This document shows, in pieces, positions 1 through 8,907 of a stretch of DNA of 42,817 bases. Below the pieces are notes generated by a model, which was not told the origin of the DNA, did not search any database, and saw only the letters and a list, made by a program, of their open reading frames with translations. How positions within the stretch are numbered: the stretch's first letter is position 1; every line of letters begins with the position of its first letter. Both the position numbers and the translations under genes were made by a program. Origin of the DNA: CAYUNA01 sp047629355. Its GTDB lineage: Bacteria > Bacteroidota > Bacteroidia > Chitinophagales > Saprospiraceae. The stretch lies in NCBI GenBank assembly GCA_047629355.1, contig JBLHWU010000015.1, positions 1-42,817 of the forward strand. The letters are read 5' to 3'.

Positions 1-1
1 T

Positions 2-307
2 GCCATTCTTTCCCTCACTGCTGGATTTTGTGAAGAAGTTATTTTTAGAGGATATTTTATTCAATATTTTCTTTCTTTTACAGGCATTTCACCAATTGGA
101 CAATTCATTGCCATCTTGTTGCCAGGTGTTATTTTCGCCTTATCGCATTTATATCAAGGTTGGAAAGCGGTCGCTAAAATCATGATTCTTGCCGTTATTT
201 TCGGCTATATCTTTTTGGAAACCCAGTCGATTTGGATAGTCATTATCCTGCACTTTTTAGTGGACCTTATTGGTGGGTATATGGCGATGAAGTTGATGAA
301 GAAGTAA
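2..307 (+). CDS. CPBP family intramembrane metalloprotease, 3' part only
   Basis: This is the C-terminal 101 codons of a CAAX-protease/bacteriocin-processing (CPBP, Abi) membrane protein; the 5' end lies outside the window. In frame from base 2, three family motifs appear in order: FCEEVIFRG (the EExxxR motif), FALSHLYQG (FxxxH) and HFLVD (HxxxD/N). These are the predicted metal/catalytic residues of the family. They sit between hydrophobic stretches (ILLPGVIFAL, IMILAVIFGYIFL, IWIVIILHFLVDLIGG) that would cross the inner membrane. Family members cleave prenylated or peptide substrates inside the membrane, but the substrate here is unknown. The stop codon lies inside the left arm of a foldback repeat (303-534), so the last residues (MKK) may have been set by that element. 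Confidence 0.85.
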   Translation, partial: AILSLTAGFCEEVIFRGYFIQYFLSFTGISPIGQFIAILLPGVIFALSHLYQGWKAVAKIMILAVIFGYIFLETQSIWIVIILHFLVDLIGGYMAMKLMKK

Positions 308-534
308 CAATGAAAGAATAAGTCCGTCATCTAAGTAATGCGTAGCAATTAATCAGTTCTACTTTAATACTCTTGTGTCATGCGCTATCAATGGGGTGTT
401 TGAGAAGCAGAATTGAGCGTTAAGCCCGCAAGTTCCTTTTGTTTTTTTGCATCGGATTTAAGAGTCTTAAAGTAGAACGACTAAGGGCAAAACAAATACT
501 TGATAGATGGCGGAGTTATTTTTTGACCGTTACT
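303..534. repeat. Foldback repeat, family Q (copy 1)
   Basis: An imperfect palindrome: the left arm 303-333 and right arm 504-534 are inverted copies (24 of 31 positions), and a second nested pair, 356-374 with 460-478, matches at 17 of 19 positions (GTTCTACTTTAA core). The outer arm type AGTAACggTnAAAAAATAAC recurs at 15690-15760 and 25896-26056. The left arm covers the stop codon of the upstream protease gene. No ORF of its own was seen. Confidence 0.75.
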
Positions 535-725
535 AAATTTTTATTTTGTCTGCAACCCGCACTTTGTGCCTCGAAACGTAGGTTTCACCGTTTTAAATTA
601 AAATAATTTAAATTGTACCAAACAATCTCCTTATTTTTACGGTTCAAAAGAAACAAGTTATTCTATCTTTTCTAAACCTTCTTTTAAAAAAAAAGTTAAA
701 TAATCGTAAGTAAATTACCGTAATT

Positions 726-886
726 AAGTACCTGGACATAAATAATCGAACAATCAAAGGAGTCAGATTTTTTCGTTAGTTTTCTCTAAAAAATTCTTGA
801 ATAATCCCCTTATTAAAGTATTTTTTAGAGGAAAATAACGGAAAAAGATACTTTTTAGATGTTCGATTTATTGTGTCCAGGTACTT
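726..886. repeat. Foldback repeat, family T
   Basis: Left arm 726-751 (starts AAGTACCTGGACATAAATAA) and right arm 861-886 are inverted copies with about 3 mismatches in 26, and the pairing continues inward through the TTTTTCGTTAG and CTCTAAAAA tracts, so nearly the whole 161 bp folds back. Bases 721-763 are identical to 32741-32783, where only this left end is present. In both places a family-R hairpin cluster follows. Confidence 0.8.
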
Positions 887-1080
887 ATCTATCATTTTTA
901 CTAACTACTCGGGTCTTTCTTTTAGAAGTTTGAGCAGCGAGAAAATCCTAAGATTTTCTCGCTGCTCAAAACACTATGCGCCTTCGGCGAGGCGGGTAGT
1001 ATTATTGATGGGCAAGAACGGTTTTTATAAAACCGTTTTTGCCCATCAAACTCCCTTTATTTTAGATAGATAGTTATTTC
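887..1080. repeat. Three-hairpin structured repeat, family R (copy A)
   Basis: Three hairpins in a row. Stem I is 932-947 with 952-967, 16 bp perfect, loop CTAA. Stem II is in GCCTTCGGCGAGGC around 980-993. Stem III is 1007-1025 with 1029-1047, 18 of 19 pairs, loop TAT. A conserved tail AAACTCCCTTT follows, then TTTTAGATAGATAGTTATTT. The same order, loop sizes and tail are found at 31631-31840 and 32796-32935 with different stem sequences. Confidence 0.8.
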
Positions 1081-1260
1081 TGATTTATTGCAGTAGTTGC
1101 AAACAATTTATTACTATCAGCCATTAAATTTTCAGAAAAAGCCAAAGAAAAAGCAAATCCTCTTTTAAAAATTAGTTTTTCAAATTAGAACATTATCCGT
1201 TGTTTAGTGAAAAAGGTAATGGTGAAATTGGAGTTTCAAAAAATATAGATAAATATCTTT
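1081..1260 (+). pseudogene. Remnant of an unrecognised gene (3' end, frameshifted)
   Basis: Two adjoining frames look like decayed protein-coding sequence. From 1084 the frame reads FIAVVANNLLLSAIKF and so on to LLKISFS, with no start codon and no stop until after that point. A shift at the T5 tract near 1176 opens another frame reading KLEHYPLFSEKG, then NGEIGVSKNIDKYL and a stop at 1260. The remnant begins right after the family-R repeat, which may have truncated it. The family is not recognised. The call rests only on amino-acid composition and frame continuity, so confidence is low. Confidence 0.35.
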
Positions 1261-1261
1261 G
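1233..1261 (+). promoter_or_regulatory. Possible Bacteroidota-type promoter for the 1318 gene
   Basis: TATCTTTG at 1254-1261 fits the Bacteroidota -7 consensus TAnnTTTG, and TTTC at 1233-1236 is 17 bp upstream, near the TTTG -33 element. It overlaps the last codons of the gene remnant. Weak evidence. Confidence 0.3.
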
Positions 1262-1317
1262 ACCAATATCCAGTCACCAATAACTTAATAAACAATTCAA
1301 CAAATCAACCTAATAAT

Positions 1318-4300
1318 ATGAGTGTAAGATTTATCCAAACCGCATTTTTTCTATTCCTTGCCACCTTCACCAATGCCCAAGTTTCCCAGAACATGACACT
1401 GGTGGGCAATTGGAATCCGGGCAATTTCCCAACCTCAGGCTCTTTGATGTACAACGACATTTGGGGTTATGCTGATTGCGCGGGCAACGAATACGCCATC
1501 ATGGGCGGAGCAGCTTTTTACCACTTTATTGACATTACCAATCCGTCAAATCCAGTGGAAGTTACCTCGATTGCTGGAGGCAATACCACCATTTGGAGAG
1601 ACATGAAAACCTATTCCAAATACGCCTACGGGGTCTGTGATTCTTGCAACGAAGGACTCTCCGTTTTTGACCTCGGCGACCTCCCGAATTCAGTGACGAT
1701 GGTCGGACAATACACCTCCTCTTTCACTCGTGCCCACAACATTTATATCGACGAAGACAGTGCACGTCTTTATGCCGTCGGAACAAATACACAAGGTTCG
1801 GGAATCATCGTTTTTGACTTGGCGGCTGACCCTGCCAACCCACCAGAAATTGCGCGAATGAACCTCCCCGGCGGATATATCCACGACATGATGGTTCGCG
1901 GAAATATCGGTTATGCACACTCTGGAAACAGCGGAATGTATGTCTATGATTTCACCAATTTGTCCAGTGTAATAACACTTGGAAGCCTGACAGGATATAC
2001 CCCTTCTGGCTACAATCATGCAGGTTGGCCAACCGAAAACAACCAAGGCTACGTCTTTGCAGATGAAACGCACAATCGTGATTTGAAATATTGTGATATT
2101 TCAGATTTGTCAAACATGAGTATAACTAACTTGTTTCGGTCGGAGTTGTTAGCGCCTGCTGTGACGGGAAGTGTGGCGCACAATCCGTTCATTCGCGACG
2201 ATTATGCCATCGTTTCGTATTACCATGATGGGTTGCAAATTTTTGATATTTCTGACCCCGCTAATATCGTTCAAACTGCTTGGTACGATACCTATACCAA
2301 TCATTCCAACTATAGCGGATTTAGTGGCAACTGGGGTGCATATCCTTTTTTACCGTCTGGAAATATCTTGGCATCTGATGAGTTTACGGGTTTGTATATT
2401 TTGAATCCAACCAATATTACGTTTACCCCAATTCCTACGCCACCGCCGCCAACCGTTAGCATTTCGGCAAGTGGAACGACGAGCTTCTGTGCAGGTAATT
2501 CTGTTGATTTAAATGCTTCTCACTCGGGTAGCGCATTGCAATGGTATCTGGATGGAATGCCGATTTCTGGCGCAACGACCAATAACTTTACGGCAACAGA
2601 AATTGGTGATTATTACGCCCAAACGCTTGCTGGACCTTGTACCACCAATTCTTCGTCAATTACCGTAACAATCATTCCAGACCCAGATGTGACTTTGAAT
2701 GTCGGACCTAATAATCAGATTTGCGACACCGAAAATCTTCAAATTATTGCACCTGCGGGCGAACCCACTTACAACTGGACTTTCAACGGCAATCCATTAG
2801 GACAAAGTGGAAATTCCATCTTCGTCACACAAGCAGGTGTGTATCAAGTCGAAGTTTCAAATGGGACTTGTCAAGCGACCTCAATTGCGGTTAATTTGAC
2901 CGTAGAATCTACGCCCGATGCGACGATGAACCTCAATGGTGACCAAGAAATATGCGAAGGAGAAGTGCTTATTTTATCCGTTCCAGCAGGTGCAAATATC
3001 TATCAATGGACGAAAGATGGCACTTCTTTTGGTGGAAACTCAAACATAATACCTGTTTCTGAATCAGGTGATTATCGAGTAATTGTGTCTAATGGAAATT
3101 GTCCGAATAGTTCAGAAGTCATTACGGTAACAACAACGGCTTACCCTGACGTGATTTTAAATGAAAATGGTCCAATTCAGCTTTGCAACAGCGAATCTGT
3201 TATTTTAGAAATTGATACTGGTGCGGATAGTTACACTTGGTATAAAGACCAAAACATCATCAGTTCAGATAATATCATCAATGTATTTGAAAGTGGAACT
3301 TATCAGGTAGAAGCCTCGAATGGCAATTGCACCGCCCTGTCCCAAATCGTTACCGTGGACCTCAGTGCAGACCCTGATATGACGTTAAATGTTCCGATTC
3401 AAAACACCCTTTGCAACGGCGACTTATTAGAACTCGCAATTCCTGCAGGTGCCTCCAATTACACTTGGTTTTTTAATAATGCTGCGCAAAACAACTCCAA
3501 TTCCCCTAATTTCTTCGCAGACAATGCAGGCGATTATTACGCGGTAGCAGATTTAAATGGCTGTGAGGCAACTTCGGAAATCGTAACCATAACTTTGAAT
3601 GAATATCCATCGACTGTCTTAAATGTACCCTTGAATAATGAACGTTGCGATGGCGAAGTTTTAGACATTGTTGTCCCAGCGGGCGCAGCGGATTACCAAT
3701 GGTTTTTTAATGGAAATGCATTGGTCAATTCATCTAATATATTGACAGCAACGCAAGCTGGAAATTATCAAGTCATTGCCAGTAATGGCAATTGTGAAAC
3801 CACCTCTGACCTTGTCAATTTAACACTCAACGCTACGCCGAGTGTTGAATTGAATGTCCCAAATGTCAATCAGATTTGTACAGGCGATGAAATAACGATT
3901 GCGGTTGCGGCAGGCGCATCCAGTTATAATTGGTTTGAAAATGGCAACCCTATTGCAACGAATACCAATACGATAACTGTGAATTCTGCAGGTATGTATT
4001 CCGTCACCGCAGGTAATGGAACATGTGAAGCAACTTCCGAAATGGTGGAAGTGACCATTAATACTTATCCAGAAATAACCTTAAATGTTCCGTTGCAAAA
4101 CAACCTTTGTGAAGGAGAAACCTTTGAAATGACGGTGCCAAGTGGCGCGCAAACGTATCAATGGTTTCAAAATGGTAACCTGCTTTCGCAAAATGGAAAC
4201 TCAATAGTAGCCTCAGAGTCAGGTGATTACCAAGTAACTATTTCCAATGGAAATTGTGAATCTACTTCCGAAATGGTCAGCGTGCAAGTGACTGTATTTC

Positions 4301-7300
4301 CAAATGTGGACTTATCAATGCCTTTGCAAAACACAATTTGTGAAGGAGAAACATTAGCAATTTCCGTGGCAACGGGCGCAACCAATTATCAATGGTTTTT
4401 AAATGGAAATCCTATTGCGACGACTGCCGAAATCATAGCAACCGAAGCCGGAAATTATACCGTGACTGCCTCCAATGGCAATTGTGAAATGACCTCTGAA
4501 ATCTTAAATCTAACCATCAATACTTTCCCTGACGCTGAAATAGATGGTGAAATTACTAATACTATTTGTACAGGTGAAATGGTCAATATTTCAGTCCCTG
4601 CTGGCGCGCAAACGTATCAATGGTTTCAAAATGGTAACCTGCTTTCGCAAAATGGAAACTCAATAGTAGCCTCAGAGTCAGGTGATTACCAAGTAACTAT
4701 TTCCAATGGAAATTGTGAATCTACTTCCGAAATGGTCAGCGTGCAAGTGACTGTATTTCCAAATGTGGACTTATCAATGCCTTTGCAAAACACAATTTGT
4801 GAAGGAGAAACATTAACAATTTCCGTGGCAACGGGCGCAACCAATTATCAATGGTTTTTAAATGGAAATCCTATTGCGACGACTGCCGAAATCATAGCAA
4901 CCGAAGCCGGAAATTACACCGTGACTGCCTCCAATGGCGATTGTGAAATGACCTCTGAAACCTTAAATCTAACCATCAATACTTTCCCTGATGCTGGATT
5001 GGACGGTGAAATTACTAACGATATTTGCGATGATGAAACCGTCAGTATTTCAGTCCCTGCTGGCGCACAAATGTATCAATGGTTTCAAAATGGCAACCTG
5101 CTTTCGCAAAATGGAAGCTTAATAATAGCCTCAGAGTCAGGTGATTACCAAGTAACTATTTCCAATGGAAATTGTGAATCTACTTCCGAAATAGTCAACG
5201 TGCAAGTATTCGATTATCCGGAAACAACCATCAGTGTTCCGACTCAAAATAACTTATGCGAAGGCGAAACACTCACGATTGATATTCCAACAGGTGCCCA
5301 AAATTACGAGTGGTATCAAGATGGTGAATTGATGGCAGCAGACGAAGCGAGTATCATTATTTCCGAATCAGGAAATTACTATGTCGTTGCAACGAATAAT
5401 GATTGTGCGACGACTTCGCAGACAATTAATGTAACAATAACCGCTATTCCTAACGTTGACTTATCCGTCGGAACAATGAATCAAATTTGTGAAAGTGATG
5501 AACTGACTATCGAAGTAGCAGATTTTGCTTCTGGTTATCAATGGTATCAAAATGATGAATTATTAGCTATTAGTGGCAATATACTAACTGTTTCAGAAAG
5601 CGGCGAATATCAAGTAATTGCTAGTAATGGAAATTGCGTAGCAACCTCGGAAATCGTGACCGTAGAAGTGGTTGATTTCCCCAATTCTGCGTTGAATGTA
5701 ACGACTAACAATGAAATTTGTACAGGTGAAAATTTGCTACTGGAAGTCTTGGGAGGTGCAAGTAATTACCAATGGTTTTTGAATGGTGAAATAACGGGTA
5801 ATAATGAGCATACCTTGACAGCAACGGAAGCAGGCGAGTACTTCGTAATGATTGGTTCTGGCGATTGCAGTGCCACTTCGGAGACGGTTAATTTGACCGT
5901 TATTGAAACGCCTGACGTTACGCTGAATGTCGATACAGAAAACGTGATTTGCGCAGAAGAAACCTTGACTATGCTTATCAATGACGGTGCGGATAACTAT
6001 ACTTGGTATGTTAACAATGAAGTTTTAATAGAGGACATAAACGAAATAACAATCTCACAATCAGGTATTTATTATGTGGTTGCGAGTAATGCCGATTGCG
6101 TGGCAACCTCCGAATCTATCAATGTTTCCATCATGGCACTACCGAATACTAGCCTGACTGTTGGCGCCGAAAATAAGATTTGTGAAGATGAAGAATTGAC
6201 CATTAACGCCCCTGAAAGCGGCGGTAGTTTTGAGTGGTTTTTGAACGATGAATTGGTGAGTACAGACACCGTTTTCACGACCAACCAACCCGGAACTTAC
6301 TATGTGCAAATCATGGAAGGGAATTGCGTTGCCACTTCCAGTACCTTCAATTTGACCATCACGCCTTTCCCCAATCCACAGTTGGAAGATGCTGGCGAGC
6401 AATCGATTTGTGAAGGGCAGGCACTAGGTATGTTCGTTATCCCTAACGCCCCCATTTTTGAATGGTATCAAAATGGGACACCTCTTGGTAACAACAATGA
6501 CGATTACATAACTACTGAACCCGGAGAGTATTATGTGGTCGCTGAAAATGATGGCTGCGAAGCGGCTTCCGAATCCATTTTCTTATCGGTTAATGAATTT
6601 CCGAGTGCAGATGTACAGACAACTGCCACCCAAATTTGCGAAGGAGAAACAGCGACTTTATCCACGCCAAGTGAAGGCAGTTTTCAATGGTTACTCAATG
6701 GTACGCCGATTAGTGGTGCAAATGATGCGAGCATAGAAGTTACCGCTGCAGGTACGTACGCGCTTTCCGTTACTGAAAACGGCTGTACGGCAGTTTCCGT
6801 CAATCTTCAAATCAGCTACTTCGTTTCTATGACGCCCGAAGTCACATTCGATAATGGTATTTTGACTTCAACGCCAAGCAATACTTACCAATGGTATTTC
6901 AATGGCAACCTCATTCCCGACGCGACTGACGAAAGTTATACCCCGACTGAAAATGGCGACTACTCCGTGCAAATCATTGACGATAACGGCTGTGAAGTTG
7001 CTTCTGCTGCGGTTAATGTGTTACTCAATGCCGTGCAAGATGTTGTTCTATCCAATGGATTTTTGCTTTATCCAAATCCTGTAAATAATGCTTTGTTCTT
7101 AGAAAATCAGTCGGATGCTTTGTTGGACAGCCGCTTGGTTGTTTTCAATAACATTGGAGTGATGGTTTTTGAAAGACAGTTGGACTTTGGACGCGATATT
7201 ACGGAGAAAATAGCGGTGCAAACTTGGGCTGCTGGGGTTTATTATTTGAAAATAGAAACAGCGGATGGGCGGTTTTTTGTAAGGAAGTTTGTGAAGGAAT

Positions 7301-7302
7301 AG
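1318..7302 (+). CDS. Giant secreted protein: LVIVD/choice-of-anchor B propeller, 20 Ig-like repeats, T9SS type A C-terminal sorting domain
   Basis: A 1994-residue exported protein. Residues 1-21 form a signal peptide (FLFLATFTNAQ end). About residues 22-365 are an LVIVD-type beta-propeller of the choice-of-anchor B kind, with repeated blades such as YHFIDITNPSNPVEV and LQIFDISDPANIVQ. Twenty Ig-like modules of about 77 residues then follow, each with an early Cys (ICEGETL), a WF.NG core, G.Y.V and a second Cys before SE(I/M)V. About the last 75 residues are a T9SS type A sorting domain (LLYPNPVNNALFLEN to GVYYLKIETADGRFFVRKF), which directs export by the type IX system and anchoring or release at the cell surface. 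The role is probably surface adhesion or display; no catalytic domain was seen. Modules 8-12 come from a recent 459-bp tandem duplication. ATG start at 1318. Confidence 0.9.
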   Translation: MSVRFIQTAFFLFLATFTNAQVSQNMTLVGNWNPGNFPTSGSLMYNDIWGYADCAGNEYAIMGGAAFYHFIDITNPSNPVEVTSIAGGNTTIWRDMKTYSKYAYGVCDSCNEGLSVFDLGDLPNSVTMVGQYTSSFTRAHNIYIDEDSARLYAVGTNTQGSGIIVFDLAADPANPPEIARMNLPGGYIHDMMVRGNIGYAHSGNSGMYVYDFTNLSSVITLGSLTGYTPSGYNHAGWPTENNQGYVFADETHNRDLKYCDISDLSNMSITNLFRSELLAPAVTGSVAHNPFIRDDYAIVSYYHDGLQIFDISDPANIVQTAWYDTYTNHSNYSGFSGNWGAYPFLPSGNILASDEFTGLYILNPTNITFTPIPTPPPPTVSISASGTTSFCAGNSVDLNASHSGSALQWYLDGMPISGATTNNFTATEIGDYYAQTLAGPCTTNSSSITVTIIPDPDVTLNVGPNNQICDTENLQIIAPAGEPTYNWTFNGNPLGQSGNSIFVTQAGVYQVEVSNGTCQATSIAVNLTVESTPDATMNLNGDQEICEGEVLILSVPAGANIYQWTKDGTSFGGNSNIIPVSESGDYRVIVSNGNCPNSSEVITVTTTAYPDVILNENGPIQLCNSESVILEIDTGADSYTWYKDQNIISSDNIINVFESGTYQVEASNGNCTALSQIVTVDLSADPDMTLNVPIQNTLCNGDLLELAIPAGASNYTWFFNNAAQNNSNSPNFFADNAGDYYAVADLNGCEATSEIVTITLNEYPSTVLNVPLNNERCDGEVLDIVVPAGAADYQWFFNGNALVNSSNILTATQAGNYQVIASNGNCETTSDLVNLTLNATPSVELNVPNVNQICTGDEITIAVAAGASSYNWFENGNPIATNTNTITVNSAGMYSVTAGNGTCEATSEMVEVTINTYPEITLNVPLQNNLCEGETFEMTVPSGAQTYQWFQNGNLLSQNGNSIVASESGDYQVTISNGNCESTSEMVSVQVTVFPNVDLSMPLQNTICEGETLAISVATGATNYQWFLNGNPIATTAEIIATEAGNYTVTASNGNCEMTSEILNLTINTFPDAEIDGEITNTICTGEMVNISVPAGAQTYQWFQNGNLLSQNGNSIVASESGDYQVTISNGNCESTSEMVSVQVTVFPNVDLSMPLQNTICEGETLTISVATGATNYQWFLNGNPIATTAEIIATEAGNYTVTASNGDCEMTSETLNLTINTFPDAGLDGEITNDICDDETVSISVPAGAQMYQWFQNGNLLSQNGSLIIASESGDYQVTISNGNCESTSEIVNVQVFDYPETTISVPTQNNLCEGETLTIDIPTGAQNYEWYQDGELMAADEASIIISESGNYYVVATNNDCATTSQTINVTITAIPNVDLSVGTMNQICESDELTIEVADFASGYQWYQNDELLAISGNILTVSESGEYQVIASNGNCVATSEIVTVEVVDFPNSALNVTTNNEICTGENLLLEVLGGASNYQWFLNGEITGNNEHTLTATEAGEYFVMIGSGDCSATSETVNLTVIETPDVTLNVDTENVICAEETLTMLINDGADNYTWYVNNEVLIEDINEITISQSGIYYVVASNADCVATSESINVSIMALPNTSLTVGAENKICEDEELTINAPESGGSFEWFLNDELVSTDTVFTTNQPGTYYVQIMEGNCVATSSTFNLTITPFPNPQLEDAGEQSICEGQALGMFVIPNAPIFEWYQNGTPLGNNNDDYITTEPGEYYVVAENDGCEAASESIFLSVNEFPSADVQTTATQICEGETATLSTPSEGSFQWLLNGTPISGANDASIEVTAAGTYALSVTENGCTAVSVNLQISYFVSMTPEVTFDNGILTSTPSNTYQWYFNGNLIPDATDESYTPTENGDYSVQIIDDNGCEVASAAVNVLLNAVQDVVLSNGFLLYPNPVNNALFLENQSDALLDSRLVVFNNIGVMVFERQLDFGRDITEKIAVQTWAAGVYYLKIETADGRFFVRKFVKE
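4144..5210 (+). repeat. 459-bp tandem duplication inside the Ig-repeat gene (about 2.3 units)
   Basis: Units begin at 4144, 4603 and 5062 (GGCGCGCAAACGTATCAATG and its variants), an exact 459-bp (153-codon) period, which is two Ig-like modules. Units 1 and 2 differ at only a handful of positions over their first 360 bp; the third unit is partial (to about 5210) and more diverged. The reading frame is kept throughout. Confidence 0.9.
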
Positions 7303-7342
7303 TTTTTATAAAAAAATACAGACCTGTTTCTACTTAGAAATG

Positions 7343-7487
7343 CGAAATAAATAAAGTTACTTTTGAGAGAGAGATTTCGTTCCTATTTTTTCCTTTAAAA
7401 GTACGATTTATGTTGATATAATGAGCATTTTTAAAGTGAAAAATATGGACTAAATATCCGCTCAAAAAGGTAAGATTATTTATTTCG
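7343..7487. repeat. Foldback repeat with AACGCGAAATAAATAA-type arms
   Basis: Left arm 7343-7367 (CGAAATAAATAAAGTTAC start) and right arm 7461-7487 are inverted copies with small gaps. The outer context CTTAGAAATGCGAAA on the left and its inverse near 7480-7498 resemble CTTAGGAACGCGAAA at 26052-26066. It lies between the convergent 1318 gene and yggS. Confidence 0.65.
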
Positions 7488-7494
7488 CGTTCCT

Positions 7495-7573
7495 TAAGGG
7501 CACAGCTTTGTGATCGCCCAATGTCCAGCAAAAACGAGACATTGAGCGACCACAAGAGTGCGCCCTTACTTAG
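7495..7573. repeat. Hairpin repeat with GCGCCC ... CTTGTGGTCGCTCAATG motif
   Basis: TAAGGGC near 7495 pairs with GCCCTTA near 7561, and CTTTGTGATCGCCCAATGTC pairs with GACATTGAGCGACCACAAG inside it. The inverse strand reads GCGCACTCTTGTGGTCGCTC, close to GCGCACCCTTGTGGTCGCCC at 20023-20042. It could act as a terminator between the two convergent genes, but it lacks a clean T tract. Confidence 0.6.
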
Positions 7574-7727
7574 AACGATGTTAAACATTGTTCCAAACAC
7601 AGAAAATACAATTCACCCAATACTCACCAACCTTTTATTACTTTCACAAAAACAACTTTCACACGATATCAGAGAAGACCTCTTGTTTTTGGTCAGAGTA
7701 TACAAATGCTATTTCTTAATTAAAAAT

Positions 7728-8378
7728 CTACCGCTTCCCAAACAACAAACTCCCAATCCGCACCATCGTACTCCCCTCTTCTACCGCAATTCGGTAATCG
7801 CCCGACATGCCCATCGAGATTTCTTTAAAGTCAGCTTTCTCACTAAAAAATTTCTCCTGCAATTCGTCAAAAATCTTTTTCAAATAGATAAATTCTGACC
7901 GAACTTGTTCTTCATCTTCTGTAAAAGTCGCCATACCCATCACTCCGACGATATTGACATTTTCCATATCTTCTAAAACTTCTTTGTTTAACATAGTGGA
8001 CACTTCCACTAATTCAAACCCGTATTTAGTCTCTTCGTCAGCGATATGAAATTGCAGCAAGACGTCAATCACGCGGTCATTTTTTCGGGCTTCCTTATTG
8101 ACTTCTACCAATAGCCGCAGCGAATCAATCGAATGAATCAAGGAAATAAAAGGCGCAATCTGCTTCACTTTATTGGTTTGCAAATGTCCGATAGCGTGCC
8201 ATTCAATGTCTTTTGGCAAGTTGGCATGTTTGGTCACCATTTCTTGCACTCGATTTTCTCCAAAGATGCGCTGTCCTTGTTCATACATCTCCAAAATAGC
8301 CGATTCAGGCTTAGTTTTAGAGACGGCAATTAATTTAGTATCCGTGACTTCCAATTCCAACGTAATTTTTTTGTACAT
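7728..8378 (-). CDS. yggS: YggS/PLPBP family pyridoxal-phosphate homeostasis protein
   Basis: At 216 residues it is about the normal family length. The family binds pyridoxal 5'-phosphate on a lysine at the end of a TIM barrel and is known to affect vitamin B6 and amino-acid balance; no enzymatic reaction is established. Motifs seen: AVSKTKP with the PLP lysine at residue 21, FGENRVQEM, WHAIGHLQTNKVK, and the C-terminal phosphate-binding region MGMSGDYRIAVEEGSTMVRIG. ATG at 8378 is the start, and the protein opens directly into the first strand as is usual. It is a single-gene unit, divergent from dnaK across a 529-bp gap and convergent with the 1318 gene. The cytosolic location is inferred from the absence of a signal peptide. 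Confidence 0.95.
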   Translation of the reverse strand: MYKKITLELEVTDTKLIAVSKTKPESAILEMYEQGQRIFGENRVQEMVTKHANLPKDIEWHAIGHLQTNKVKQIAPFISLIHSIDSLRLLVEVNKEARKNDRVIDVLLQFHIADEETKYGFELVEVSTMLNKEVLEDMENVNIVGVMGMATFTEDEEQVRSEFIYLKKIFDELQEKFFSEKADFKEISMGMSGDYRIAVEEGSTMVRIGSLLFGKR

Positions 8379-8907
8379 AATTTCGAGTTATTTGGTATTA
8401 AGTAGGTGAAACGTATTCAATAAATTGAGCCATTAGGAAGGACGAAAAAATAAATTCCTTACCCAAATAGCAACAAGTCTGTTTTTAAATAAAGGTAAAA
8501 TAACGACGGGCAAACTTAGTACAAATGAACAATTAACGAGCTGCAATGAGCAATTATAATTATAATTTTAAGTTTTAACATTCGTTCCTTAACCTCCCTT
8601 GATTATTAATTGAAAAAATCTGCCGTTTTGTCACTTTTCAAAACCCAATTTCAGCCAACACAACAGTCTATTCACTTAAAAATGTACAAAACGTCAGTTT
8701 TTTGAGTTGAAATATTAAAAAAATGGCATTGGTACATTCATTGATTGTAGTGTAGTGTAGAAATAAAATTAAAACCAGCTAAACGGACTTTACCAATTAG
8801 CAAATTAATAAGGTTAAAAGTTTGAACACATATTATATGTATCTGGTTTTAGAATCAGAAGTAGAATTTTTTAACCGTTAATTATAAAATAAAAATTAGA
8901 ATAAATC
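8379..8907. other. Divergent intergenic region between yggS and dnaK
   Basis: 529 bp of AT-rich DNA with no credible ORF. It should hold the promoters for both flanking genes. No CIRCE element (TTAGCACTC-N9-GAGTGCTAA) is present. On the minus strand TAAGTTTG at 8518-8511 fits TAnnTTTG, but a convincing -33 box at the right spacing was not seen. Confidence 0.5.

Noticed and set aside
873..1073. 66-codon ORF
   Set aside because: It translates the family-R hairpin repeat; the equivalent frame is not conserved in the other copies.
4144..5210. Assembly duplication as the explanation for the 459-bp repeat
   Set aside because: The units carry several fixed differences and a third, more diverged unit follows, so a real tandem duplication is more likely.
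7521..7898. 125-codon plus-strand ORF
   Set aside because: It overlaps yggS antisense and starts inside a hairpin repeat; the composition is not protein-like.
8625..8645. CTGCCGTTTTGTCAC upstream of dnaK as a heat-shock operator
   Set aside because: It is only loosely symmetric and I cannot tie it to a defined regulator; no CIRCE element is present.
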